From Pseudacidovorax sp. (GTDB lineage Bacteria; Pseudomonadota; Gammaproteobacteria; Burkholderiales; Burkholderiaceae_C): 64,000 bases of DNA. The stretch lies in assembly GCF_017991995.1 (NCBI RefSeq), contig NZ_JAGOPN010000004.1, positions 150,145 to 214,144 on the forward strand. The letters are read 5' to 3'. Within the stretch, counting starts at the first letter, position 1. Each line of letters opens with the position of its first letter. A program made the position numbers and the translations under genes. This document shows positions 8,644 through 15,760 of the stretch, piece by piece. The notes below the pieces were generated by a model, which saw only the letters and a program-made list of their open reading frames with translations, was not told the origin of the DNA and did no database searches.

Positions 8644-8669
8644 ATAAATGAACCAACAAGTTCATTTAT
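8644..8669. promoter_or_regulatory. Inverted repeat upstream of the LysR-type gene
   Basis: Perfect 10-bp inverted repeat ATAAATGAAC / GTTCATTTAT separated by 6 bases, AT-rich in a GC-rich background, 110 bases upstream of the LysR-type start. Its dyad symmetry and placement suit an autoregulatory LysR binding site. No terminator-type T-run follows, so it is not a simple terminator. The rest of the 8581-8779 gap shows no gene. Confidence 0.6.
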
Positions 8670-8779
8670 GCTTCGGCGATGCGGATGTTCATGCGTTCCC
8701 GAGCCCCGGAGCCCGTTCGTGCGGCGGGCCGATTTCAACCGGATGCACAGGCATCGGCTTCGGCCGTTGATGAAGCCGC

Positions 8780-9673
8780 ATGTCGGTCGACAGCCTCGAC
8801 CTGATCAAGACCTTCCATGAAGTTGCCAGCCGTGGCAGCTTCTCGAAGGCGGCCGTCTCGCTGCAGCTGTCCAAGGCAACGGCCAGCAAGTACGTGGCGG
8901 AACTCGAGCGGCGGCTCGGCGTGCGGCTGCTGCACCGCTCCACCCGCGCGATCAGCCTGACCGATGCCGGCCAGCGTCTGCTCGAGCGCAGCACCTACCT
9001 CGTTTCCTACGCAGAGGAAATGATGGACGAACTGCGCGAATTCGGATCGCTGCCCAAGGGAGGGCTCACGCTGAGCGCACCCTACGGCCTGATGTTCGGC
9101 GGCTTCAGCGACATCATCGCCACCTATGTGCGCAGCTACCCGGACGTGCGGCTCACCCTGCGCTTCACCAACGAACCGATCGATCTCATCCGCGAGGGCG
9201 TGGACCTGCACTTCGGCAGCGGCACCATCGCCGACCAGCACCTCATCGCGCGCCGCGTGATGAAGTTCGACCTGGTGCTGTGCGCTGCGCCGGCCTATTG
9301 GGAGCGTTTCGGCAGACCGGCCACGCTCGAGGAGCTGACCCACCACAACGTGCTGCAGTACAGCGCCTGGGCGGCGGCGAGCCTGGCGCCGGCGCGTCGG
9401 CCGGACGCGCCGGTCGCCCATCGGCTTGGCGTCATCGAGGTCAACGACCCGGTGGCCGTGGTCCAACTGGCGTTGCGGGGCGTCGGCATCGCGGTCGCTC
9501 CCAAGCCCGCCGTGGCGTCCTTCCTGGCGAATGGGGAACTGGTACAGGCCCTGGACGAGCACATGCCCAAGGACCTCTGGGTCTATGCGGCCTATTCCGA
9601 GCGACGCCACAAGAGTGCGGCGCTGTCGGCGATGCTGCGCCTCCTGGATCGCTTCGGCCTGGATGTCCAGTGA
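8780..9673 (+). CDS. LysR-family transcriptional regulator
   Basis: Regulator of 297 residues, a standard LysR length. The winged helix-turn-helix occupies about residues 1-65 (FHEVASRGSFSKAAVSLQLS, then KYVAELERRLGVRLLHRSTR), with the LysR signature and the typical linker after it. The effector-binding domain starts near GLTLSAPYGLMFGGF and runs to the C-terminus with two Rossmann-like halves. Sequence around NEPIDLIREGVDLHFGSG and GVGIAVAPKPAVASFLANGE is typical of the CrgA-like subgroup of proteobacterial LysR proteins. No divergent gene sits next to it, so its target cannot be named from context. The gene behind it is convergent. Confidence 0.93.
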   Translation: MSVDSLDLIKTFHEVASRGSFSKAAVSLQLSKATASKYVAELERRLGVRLLHRSTRAISLTDAGQRLLERSTYLVSYAEEMMDELREFGSLPKGGLTLSAPYGLMFGGFSDIIATYVRSYPDVRLTLRFTNEPIDLIREGVDLHFGSGTIADQHLIARRVMKFDLVLCAAPAYWERFGRPATLEELTHHNVLQYSAWAAASLAPARRPDAPVAHRLGVIEVNDPVAVVQLALRGVGIAVAPKPAVASFLANGELVQALDEHMPKDLWVYAAYSERRHKSAALSAMLRLLDRFGLDVQ

Positions 9674-9722
9674 GCGTGGCGGGACCGCGCTCCGGGTTTC
9701 GAAGGATGCCGAAGGTCAGGGT

Positions 9723-10364
9723 TCAGTCTGCGTGCGCGACGGCCGTGACGGGTGGCCGCTGCGCCGCGGCCCGCGGGTGGGAGCCGGCGCGCACCGCGCC
9801 GTCCATGCCGCAGCGGTAGCGGCGCAGCCAGTCTGCATCGACCGTGGGCCGTGCCGGTGCGCGCAGGGCCGCGATGGTGCGCAGATGGCCCGCGTCCCAT
9901 GGGTCGAGTTCCTCGCCCTCGCTGCCGGCCAGGTCCACCCATTCGGCATCCACGGCCGCCACGCAGCCGATGCCCTCGGGCCACATGGGGCGGCCGAGCG
10001 CACGCACCAGATCGGCGAGCCGTTGGCGTTCCTGGTGGGCGTCCGGCGTGCAGGGCCAGGCCACGAAACAGTCCTCGGCCAGCACGGCCACGCGGCGGGG
10101 GTCCGTCACGGCCTGGCGCAGGCGGCGCAGCAATTCCCGGCTCGCGCCGGTCGCCACGTCCTCGCCATAGGCGGCGCGGATGGCCCACAGGTCCGGCAGC
10201 GTCACCAGCGCCGCGCGCGAGCCCGACAGCTCGCCGCCCGGGCGCGCGCCGTCCGCCCGCGCAGTGGCGCTCCCATACCGCGCCGGCACCGGCGGGAACA
10301 GGCAGCGCCGCCCCGCGACGCGCTCGTCGGTGCCTGTTCGCAGCAATGGCAGGGCTTCCAGCAT
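9723..10364 (-). CDS. Hypothetical protein, possible degenerate GGDEF domain
   Basis: Protein of 213 residues from the ATG at 10364; the frame is open to a TTG at 10424, and neither start has a strong ribosome-binding site. Nothing is strongly recognisable. The middle resembles a worn GGDEF fold: a segment like ALVTLPDLWAIRAAYGEDV stands where diguanylate cyclases have LDLDxFKxINDxxGHxxGD, followed by RELLRRLRQAVTDPRRVAVL, then AEDCFV in place of GGDEFV. If this is right, the active-site signature is lost and the protein would be a catalytically dead binder. The C-terminus is a basic low-complexity tail. The frame is moderately convincing as a gene because an overlapping minus frame (9592-10443) is also open. 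Confidence 0.5.
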   Translation of the reverse strand: MLEALPLLRTGTDERVAGRRCLFPPVPARYGSATARADGARPGGELSGSRAALVTLPDLWAIRAAYGEDVATGASRELLRRLRQAVTDPRRVAVLAEDCFVAWPCTPDAHQERQRLADLVRALGRPMWPEGIGCVAAVDAEWVDLAGSEGEELDPWDAGHLRTIAALRAPARPTVDADWLRRYRCGMDGAVRAGSHPRAAAQRPPVTAVAHAD

Positions 10365-10709
10365 GGCTGTCAATGTAGGAAGCCCCCAGGTCGCTGCCGA
10401 GCGGAAACGGCTCCGAAATGACAAGTCGCTGACATCTGCCCACCGCGCCCGTCGAAGGCGCCGCGGCGCCCAGTCAGAGATATGTCAGCCAGTTAACACC
10501 TGATGCGCGATGCACCATCGCGGTGAAAGAGGCGCCGCCCAATACTCGTGCCGCCATCAGGAGAGCGGGGATCTGGAAGGGCTGAGGAGGTGGGTGGCCG
10601 ACGCAGGGCATGCATGCAAGCAATGCCCGGCGCCGGCGTGCCGTGCCTTGGGCTCCTGGCCGCCAAGCCGATGGCAATCCGGCTTGAATCTGTCCAAGGA
10701 GAACGTCAG
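10365..10709. other. Intergenic region upstream of the sapC-led gene cluster
   Basis: A 345-base gap between divergent genes, with no convincing ORF. It contains an inverted pair GCTGACAT (10428-10435) / ATGTCAGC (10482-10489) 46 bases apart, and the second copy is flanked by further GTCAG/CAGTT elements up to about 10495. This is the obvious place for the promoter of the secretion cluster. I could not pick a convincing -35/-10 pair. Confidence 0.4.
10696..10701 (+). promoter_or_regulatory. Ribosome-binding site that fixes a TTG start for sapC
   Basis: AAGGAG lies 8 bases before the TTG at 10710. The upstream in-frame ATG at 10671 has no comparable site and would add 13 residues not expected in SapC-family proteins. 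Confidence 0.75.
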
Positions 10710-11423
10710 TTGTTTGAAAAGGTCGTGCCCGTCAACAAAGAGCGCCATGCGCAAACGCGCATCAAGGAAATCACGGGCTTTTCCTTCGCCTCCAAGTTCC
10801 ACATCGCCTACGTCACCATGCACGAGTTCGCCCGTGCCGCGGCGATCTATCCCATCGTCTTCCTCGAAGACAAGGAGAAGGACGAGTTCCGGCCCGTGGC
10901 CCTGCTGGGCCTCGATGCGGGCACCAACCTCTTCGTTGGTGCCGACGGCAAATGGGACGCCTCCTATGTGCCGGCGATCATCCGCCGCTATCCCTTCGCG
11001 CTGGCCTCGTCCGACAAGGAAGGCCAGTTCACCATCTGCATCGACGAGGGCAGCGAGCTGGTGAGCAGCACCGAAGGCAGCCCGCTGTTCGACGACAAGG
11101 GCGAGCCCACGCAGGTCATCGAGAACGTCAAGCGCTACCTGTCCGAGCTGCAGCAGATGGACGCGCTGACCCGCGAGTTCGCCAAGTTCCTGGCCGCGCA
11201 CAACATGCTCACGCCACTGAACATGCGCGTGCGCGAGTCGGCCGGCATCAAGAACATCGCCGGCTGCTACGTGATCAACGAAGAGCGCCTGAACAACCTC
11301 TCGGACGAGCGCTTCCTGGAAATCCGTGCCAAGCGCTACCTGCCTGCGATCTATGCGCAGCTGATCTCGCTGGCCCAGATCGAGCGGCTGGTCACGCTGG
11401 CCGACAAGCGCGCCGGCAAGTAA
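10710..11423 (+). CDS. SapC-family protein
   Basis: Protein of 237 residues starting at a TTG (MFEKVVPVNKERHAQTRIKE). The whole length matches my memory of the SapC family: GFSFASKFHIAYVTMHEFAR, then AAAIYPIVFLEDK, a central RRYPFALASSDKEGQFTICI and a C-terminal RYLPAIYAQLISLAQIERL. SapC was named from the Campylobacter S-layer secretion locus, but its molecular role is not well defined and most homologues lie in other proteobacteria. There is no signal peptide or membrane span, so it should be cytoplasmic. It is the first gene of the putative export cluster, 43 bases before the TolC-like gene, which hints at a role in handling the giant surface protein. That link is inference from position. 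Confidence 0.85.
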   Translation: MFEKVVPVNKERHAQTRIKEITGFSFASKFHIAYVTMHEFARAAAIYPIVFLEDKEKDEFRPVALLGLDAGTNLFVGADGKWDASYVPAIIRRYPFALASSDKEGQFTICIDEGSELVSSTEGSPLFDDKGEPTQVIENVKRYLSELQQMDALTREFAKFLAAHNMLTPLNMRVRESAGIKNIAGCYVINEERLNNLSDERFLEIRAKRYLPAIYAQLISLAQIERLVTLADKRAGK

Positions 11424-11466
11424 GAAGACGCGGGCCGTGCGCAGGCGGGCGTCGACAAGGCGCGGC

Positions 11467-13002
11467 ATGAAGCCGCGCGCAGGCTGGGTCGCGATGCTGG
11501 CCGCGGGCGCCTGCGCGCTCGCGCTGCCGGGCGCGGCGGCGCAGTCGGCCGCCGCTTCGGCGGCCGATGCACGCACGCTCACGCCCCGCCGCTTCATCCA
11601 GCTGGTGGTGGACCGCAATGCCGAGATCGCCTATGCACGCCTGCAGGCCCGCATCGCCGACCGCGGCCTGGCGGCCGAGGCCTCGCTCTATCAGCCGACG
11701 GCCTTCGGCTCGGTGCGCCACGAAAGCCGGCGCCGCCAGCGCACGGCCGAGGAGCAGCTCTCGTCCCTGGCCGCCCGCACCTCGGTGCTGGACGAGATGG
11801 TGAACACCGCCGAGGCCGGGCTGCGCATGCGCGCCTCCACCGGCGCGGAGATCAGCACCAGCCTGCAGCGCTCCCTGCGCCGCAACAACCTCATCGAGGC
11901 CCTCTACAACGATGGCAGCGACCGCGAGGCCACGGCGCAACTGGTGGTCACCGTGCGCCAGCCGCTGCTCAAGGGCCGCGGCACCGATGCCGTCGAGGCC
12001 GACCTGCGCGTGGCCGAACTCGAGCGCGAGGTGGGCTACTGGACCTTCCGCCAGCAGCTGCTCAAGATGGGCAGCGAGGCCCTGTCCGCCTACTGGCAAC
12101 TGCAGCGTGCGTATCGCTCGCACCCGCTGCGCCAGCGCCTGCTGGACAACGCCCGCGAAGCGCTGGCCGATGCGCGCGAGCGCGCGGCCGCCGGCCGTGT
12201 GGCCGTCACCGTCGAGGACGAGGCCCGCGCCCTGCTGTCGATGCGCGAGAGCGAGTTGTTACGCAGCAGCCAGGCCATCGTCGAGGCCGAGGCCCGCATC
12301 CGCACGCTGCTGGACCTGCCGCCCGAGGACGGCGCCTGGGCCCTGCCGGCGCTGGCGCCGGTGCCCGGCGACGAGGCCGCAGCCGCCGGGGCCTGGGAGC
12401 GCCGCCTCGACCAGTGGCCGCCCTTCCAGATCGCCAGCCTGCGCGTGCGCCAGAACCAGCACCGGCTGGATTTCGCGCGCAACCAGGCCCAACCACAGCT
12501 GGACCTGCAGGCCAACTGGGGCTCGCACGGCCTGGGCCGCAATCCCCATTCGGCCATGAACCCCGTGCCCCACAACCGCTACCCCGACTGGTACGTGGGC
12601 CTGTACTACGAGCAGCCGCTCGGCGGCACCACGCGCCCCGAGGCGCAGTACCAGGGCCAGCAGCTCAAGCTGGAGCAGGCCGAGCTGGAGGCACGCAACG
12701 CCCGCATCGGCTTCGCCAACGACTGGCGCAGCCGGTCCGAGGCGCTGCAGCTGGCCCGGCGCGATGTCGAGCAGCTGCGCGCCGACCTCGACAGCCGCGC
12801 CCGCCTGCTGCGGGCCGACGAGTCCGGCCTGCGCGACCAGCTGGTGCCGCGCGCCCGCGTGCTGCGCCGCGAGGCCGAGACGCTGGAGAGCGAGCTGCGC
12901 CTGATCGAGGGCGAGGCCCGGCTGTGGACGGCCCTCACCTTGTTCCAGCAGTCCGAAGGGCTGCTGCTCACCGCCTACGGCGTGGACGTCACATGGCAAT
13001 GA
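11467..13002 (+). CDS. TolC-family outer-membrane export channel
   Basis: Protein of 511 residues from the ATG at 11467, which gives a clear signal peptide ending in LPGAAAQSA; a GTG at 11437 would add a basic leader and is less likely. It has the long amphipathic helices and two OEP-like repeats of TolC-type trimeric channels, for example ATAQLVVTVRQPLLKGRGTD and the paired motif near PDWYVGLYYEQPLGGTTRPE. It lacks a lipobox, unlike the NodT-type protein at 1575-3053, so it resembles the outer-membrane component of type I secretion more than a drug-efflux factor. Its stop overlaps the next start (ATGA at 12999-13002). Predicted role: exit duct for the giant protein. Confidence 0.85.
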   Translation: MKPRAGWVAMLAAGACALALPGAAAQSAAASAADARTLTPRRFIQLVVDRNAEIAYARLQARIADRGLAAEASLYQPTAFGSVRHESRRRQRTAEEQLSSLAARTSVLDEMVNTAEAGLRMRASTGAEISTSLQRSLRRNNLIEALYNDGSDREATAQLVVTVRQPLLKGRGTDAVEADLRVAELEREVGYWTFRQQLLKMGSEALSAYWQLQRAYRSHPLRQRLLDNAREALADARERAAAGRVAVTVEDEARALLSMRESELLRSSQAIVEAEARIRTLLDLPPEDGAWALPALAPVPGDEAAAAGAWERRLDQWPPFQIASLRVRQNQHRLDFARNQAQPQLDLQANWGSHGLGRNPHSAMNPVPHNRYPDWYVGLYYEQPLGGTTRPEAQYQGQQLKLEQAELEARNARIGFANDWRSRSEALQLARRDVEQLRADLDSRARLLRADESGLRDQLVPRARVLRREAETLESELRLIEGEARLWTALTLFQQSEGLLLTAYGVDVTWQ

Positions 13003-13865
13003 AACGACGCCCCGGCACCGACCGCCTGCGGGGCCGGCACGCCGCCGCCCTCGATGTGCGCGCCGCGGCCTTCGGCCTGCTGCTGCTGGCCGCCAGCGCC
13101 GCGCTGCATGCGCGCGAATTCACCGGCCTGGTCCATGCGCGGCACGACCTGCTGCTGAGCGTGAGCGTGCCCGGCGTCGTGGCCCGCGTGCCCGTGGCCG
13201 TGGGCCAGCGGGTGGAGGCACGCACGCCGCTGCTCTACATCGACGAGCGCATCCAGGCCACCGAGGTTCAGCGGCGCCGGGTGATGCTGGACGACCTCTC
13301 CGAGCTGCGTGCCACCGAGGAGCGCGTGCGCACCCTCGCGCCGCTGTACGAGGACACGCGCAAGCTGCTCAACGCCCGCGGCGCGGTCAGCCGCGACGAG
13401 GTCGCGCGGCTGGAGCTGGACCTCGTCACCGCGCGCGGCCGCGTCGCCCAGTTGCAGGCGCAGAAGGTGCGCGAGCGTGTCGAGCTGGCTGCGGCCGAGC
13501 AGGAGCGCGAGTTGCGCCGCCTGAGCGCCCCCGTGGCCGGCGTGGTCACGCGCGTGGACACCGACGTGGGCGAATGGGCCAAGCCCGGCGACGCGCTGAT
13601 CCAGCTGGTGGACGCCGACAACTGCTACCTCAAGCTCAACCTGCCGCCGGCCGCCGCGCTGCCGCTCAAGGCCGGCGCCGAGCTGCCGGTGCGCTTCGAC
13701 CCGGCCACGGGCGTGGCACCGGTGCGCGCCCGTGTCAGCTACATCGCGCCCGTCATCGACGCCGCGAGCGGCCTGGTCGAGGTGCGGCTGGGCTTCGCCA
13801 ACCCAAAGGGCGCGGTGCCCGCGGGCATCAAGGGCATCGTGGACCTTCAGGAAGGGAGCCGCTGA
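12993..13865 (+). CDS. Periplasmic HlyD-type adaptor protein (short)
   Basis: Adaptor of 290 residues. Two in-frame ATGs compete, at 12993 and 12999; the second forms an ATGA overlap with the upstream stop. A basic N-terminus and a hydrophobic stretch (AAAFGLLLLAASAALHA) form a signal peptide with probable cleavage after AALHA. The mature part has a lipoyl half (VPGVVARVPVAVGQRVEART), a coiled-coil hairpin at about residues 85-165, the second lipoyl half (LSAPVAGVVTRVDTDVGEWA) and a beta-barrel domain ending at the C-terminus. It is more like a soluble RND-type fusion protein than full HlyD. It overlaps the next gene by one base (TGATG). It probably bridges the inner-membrane parts to the TolC-like channel. 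Confidence 0.82.
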   Translation: MAMKRRPGTDRLRGRHAAALDVRAAAFGLLLLAASAALHAREFTGLVHARHDLLLSVSVPGVVARVPVAVGQRVEARTPLLYIDERIQATEVQRRRVMLDDLSELRATEERVRTLAPLYEDTRKLLNARGAVSRDEVARLELDLVTARGRVAQLQAQKVRERVELAAAEQERELRRLSAPVAGVVTRVDTDVGEWAKPGDALIQLVDADNCYLKLNLPPAAALPLKAGAELPVRFDPATGVAPVRARVSYIAPVIDAASGLVEVRLGFANPKGAVPAGIKGIVDLQEGSR

Positions 13866-15745
13866 TGGGCGCGGCCGACCATCCCCACACGCTCGGCGCG
13901 CCGGACGCGCTGGGGCTGGTGCAGGCCCTGCAGGCGCTGCGCCGCCGCTCCACTGGCGAGCCCGGCTTCTGGGACGAGTACGCCGCGGGCCTGCGTCACC
14001 TGTGCCGCGCCCGCCGCGTGTGGATCGCCGGCCGCGTCGATGCCACCGCCGATCCCGTGCTGGCCGACGGCAGCGGCTGGCAGTGGCTGGGCGCCGCCGC
14101 CGAGGCGGCCCTGCCCGTGGCGGGCGTGATCGAGGCCGCCACGCTGGCCAGCCTGCAGGCCCTGGCGCCGCGTGCGGCCGACAAGGGCTTTGCGCTGATG
14201 CCCGTCACGCACGAGGGCGTCGCGTTGTTCCACCTGGCCGTGCGGCAGGCCGGCGAGCGGCCGGTGCTGGCCCTCATCGAGATTCCCCAGCGCGAGCGCG
14301 CCAGCCTCAACGAACTGGCCCTGCGCGCCCAGCTCGTGGCCGACATGCCGGGCGTCGGCGCCCCGGCCGGCGCGCCGGTGGGTGAGGGCGTCCCGGCCGC
14401 CTCGCCCACGCTGCCCGCCCTGCTGGCGCTGGCCACCGAGGTGCAGCGCGAGGCCCACGGCAGTGCCGCCCGGCTGGCCCTGGTCAACGGCCTGGCCGCC
14501 CTCTGCGGCGCCTCGCACGTGGCCCTGGGCTGGGTCGACGAGGGCCGTGCGCAGCTGGCCGCCATCAGCCACCTGGATCGCTTCGAGGCCGGCACCGACC
14601 TGGTCGCCCTGGTCGAGGCCGCCATGGACGAGAGCCTGGCGCACGAGGGCGTGCTGCAGGCCGAGCAGGCGCCCGTGCTGCAGCGCCTGGGCGAGGCCCT
14701 GGGCCTGCCCGCGGTGTGCGCAATGGCCATCGGCCCCGAGGACGGCCCGCCCGAGGCCGTGCTGCTCTTCGCGCTGCCCGAAGGCCGCGGCGTGGACGAG
14801 CCCGGCCTGGCCCGGGTGCGTGGCATGGCCGCGCTGGTGCTGCCGCGCCTGGCCGAGCTGCGCCAGCGCGAGCGCTGGTGGGGCCTGCGTGCGCGCGACG
14901 CCCTGCGCTTGCGCCTGGCGTCCTGGCTGGGGCCGCGCCATGTGTGGCCCAAGGCCGTGGCCGTCGCGGCCGGCCTGTTCGTGCTGTATGCCGCCTTCGG
15001 CACCTGGGATTACCGCGTGCACGGCACCGGCCAGCTCGCCACCGACAGCACGCGGTTGCTGGCGGCCGGCTACGACGGCCGCGTCGACAGCGCCGAGGCC
15101 AGCGCCGGCGAGCGTGTGCAGGGCGGCCAACTGCTGGCCACGCTCGACACGCGCGAGCTGCGCCAGCAGGAGAACGATGCCGATGCCGAGATGCGCCGCT
15201 TCGGCGCCGAGGCCGACAAGGCCCGCGCCGCCGCCGCCTGGGCCGAGATGGAAGTGGCCAGCGCCCGCCAGCGCCAGGCCCAGGCGCGCCTGGCCCGCGT
15301 GCGCGAGGCGCTGTCCCAGGCCGAAGTGCGTGCGCCCTTCGACGGCGTGATCGTCGAGGGCGAGCGCAAGGACCTGCTCGGCGCCCCGGTCAAGAAGGGC
15401 GACAAGCTCTTTCGCATCGCCCGCGTCGAAGGCCTGTACGTGGTGGCCACCGTGCCCGAGGGCGACATGCCCCTGGTGCCCGCGCAGGCCAGCGGCGAGC
15501 TGGTGCTGGTCAGCGACCCCGACCGCCGCATCCCGCTGCGGGTGACGGCGGTGATCCCCGTGGCCCAGACCAAGGGCCAGGACGGCAACCAGTTCCTGCT
15601 GCGCGCCGAGATGCAGCAGCCCGCCGCCGACTGGTGGCGGCCGGGCATGAGTGGCGCCGTGCGCATCGACGCGGGCGAACGCAACGTGGCGTGGATCCTG
15701 ACCCACCGGCTGGTGGACAAGCTGCGCCTGTGGCTGTGGTGGTAG
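13865..15745 (+). CDS. GAF-domain / transmembrane / HlyD-family adaptor fusion
   Basis: Protein of 626 residues, start at the ATG overlapping the previous stop. The N-terminal half (residues 1 to about 340) is cytoplasmic and contains two weak GAF-like segments, the second clearer at about residues 185-335 (LVNGLAALCGASHVALGWVD and VCAMAIGPEDGPPEAVLLFA). One transmembrane helix lies at about 361-380. The periplasmic half carries lipoyl (YDGRVDSAEASAGERVQGGQ), coiled coil (about 425-485), second lipoyl (AEVRAPFDGVIVEGERKD) and a barrel. GAF domains usually sense small molecules or proteins. Their fusion to a membrane-fusion protein suggests that export is gated by a cytoplasmic signal. That interpretation is inference. 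Neighbours and tight overlaps point to one operon. Confidence 0.8.
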   Translation: MGAADHPHTLGAPDALGLVQALQALRRRSTGEPGFWDEYAAGLRHLCRARRVWIAGRVDATADPVLADGSGWQWLGAAAEAALPVAGVIEAATLASLQALAPRAADKGFALMPVTHEGVALFHLAVRQAGERPVLALIEIPQRERASLNELALRAQLVADMPGVGAPAGAPVGEGVPAASPTLPALLALATEVQREAHGSAARLALVNGLAALCGASHVALGWVDEGRAQLAAISHLDRFEAGTDLVALVEAAMDESLAHEGVLQAEQAPVLQRLGEALGLPAVCAMAIGPEDGPPEAVLLFALPEGRGVDEPGLARVRGMAALVLPRLAELRQRERWWGLRARDALRLRLASWLGPRHVWPKAVAVAAGLFVLYAAFGTWDYRVHGTGQLATDSTRLLAAGYDGRVDSAEASAGERVQGGQLLATLDTRELRQQENDADAEMRRFGAEADKARAAAAWAEMEVASARQRQAQARLARVREALSQAEVRAPFDGVIVEGERKDLLGAPVKKGDKLFRIARVEGLYVVATVPEGDMPLVPAQASGELVLVSDPDRRIPLRVTAVIPVAQTKGQDGNQFLLRAEMQQPAADWWRPGMSGAVRIDAGERNVAWILTHRLVDKLRLWLWW

Positions 15746-15760
15746 CGGAGCGCACACGAC

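Noticed and set aside
8424..8738. Minus-strand 104-residue ORF with the peptide WSRRQESNLDLSLRRAEF
   Set aside because: This is the familiar spurious translation of the antisense of a tRNA gene (here tRNA-Arg at 8463-8537).
9592..10443. Minus-strand 283-residue ORF overlapping the putative degenerate GGDEF gene
   Set aside because: Different frame, Arg/Ala/Gly/Pro-rich with no motifs, and it overlaps the 3' end of the LysR gene. The 9723-10364 frame has better composition.
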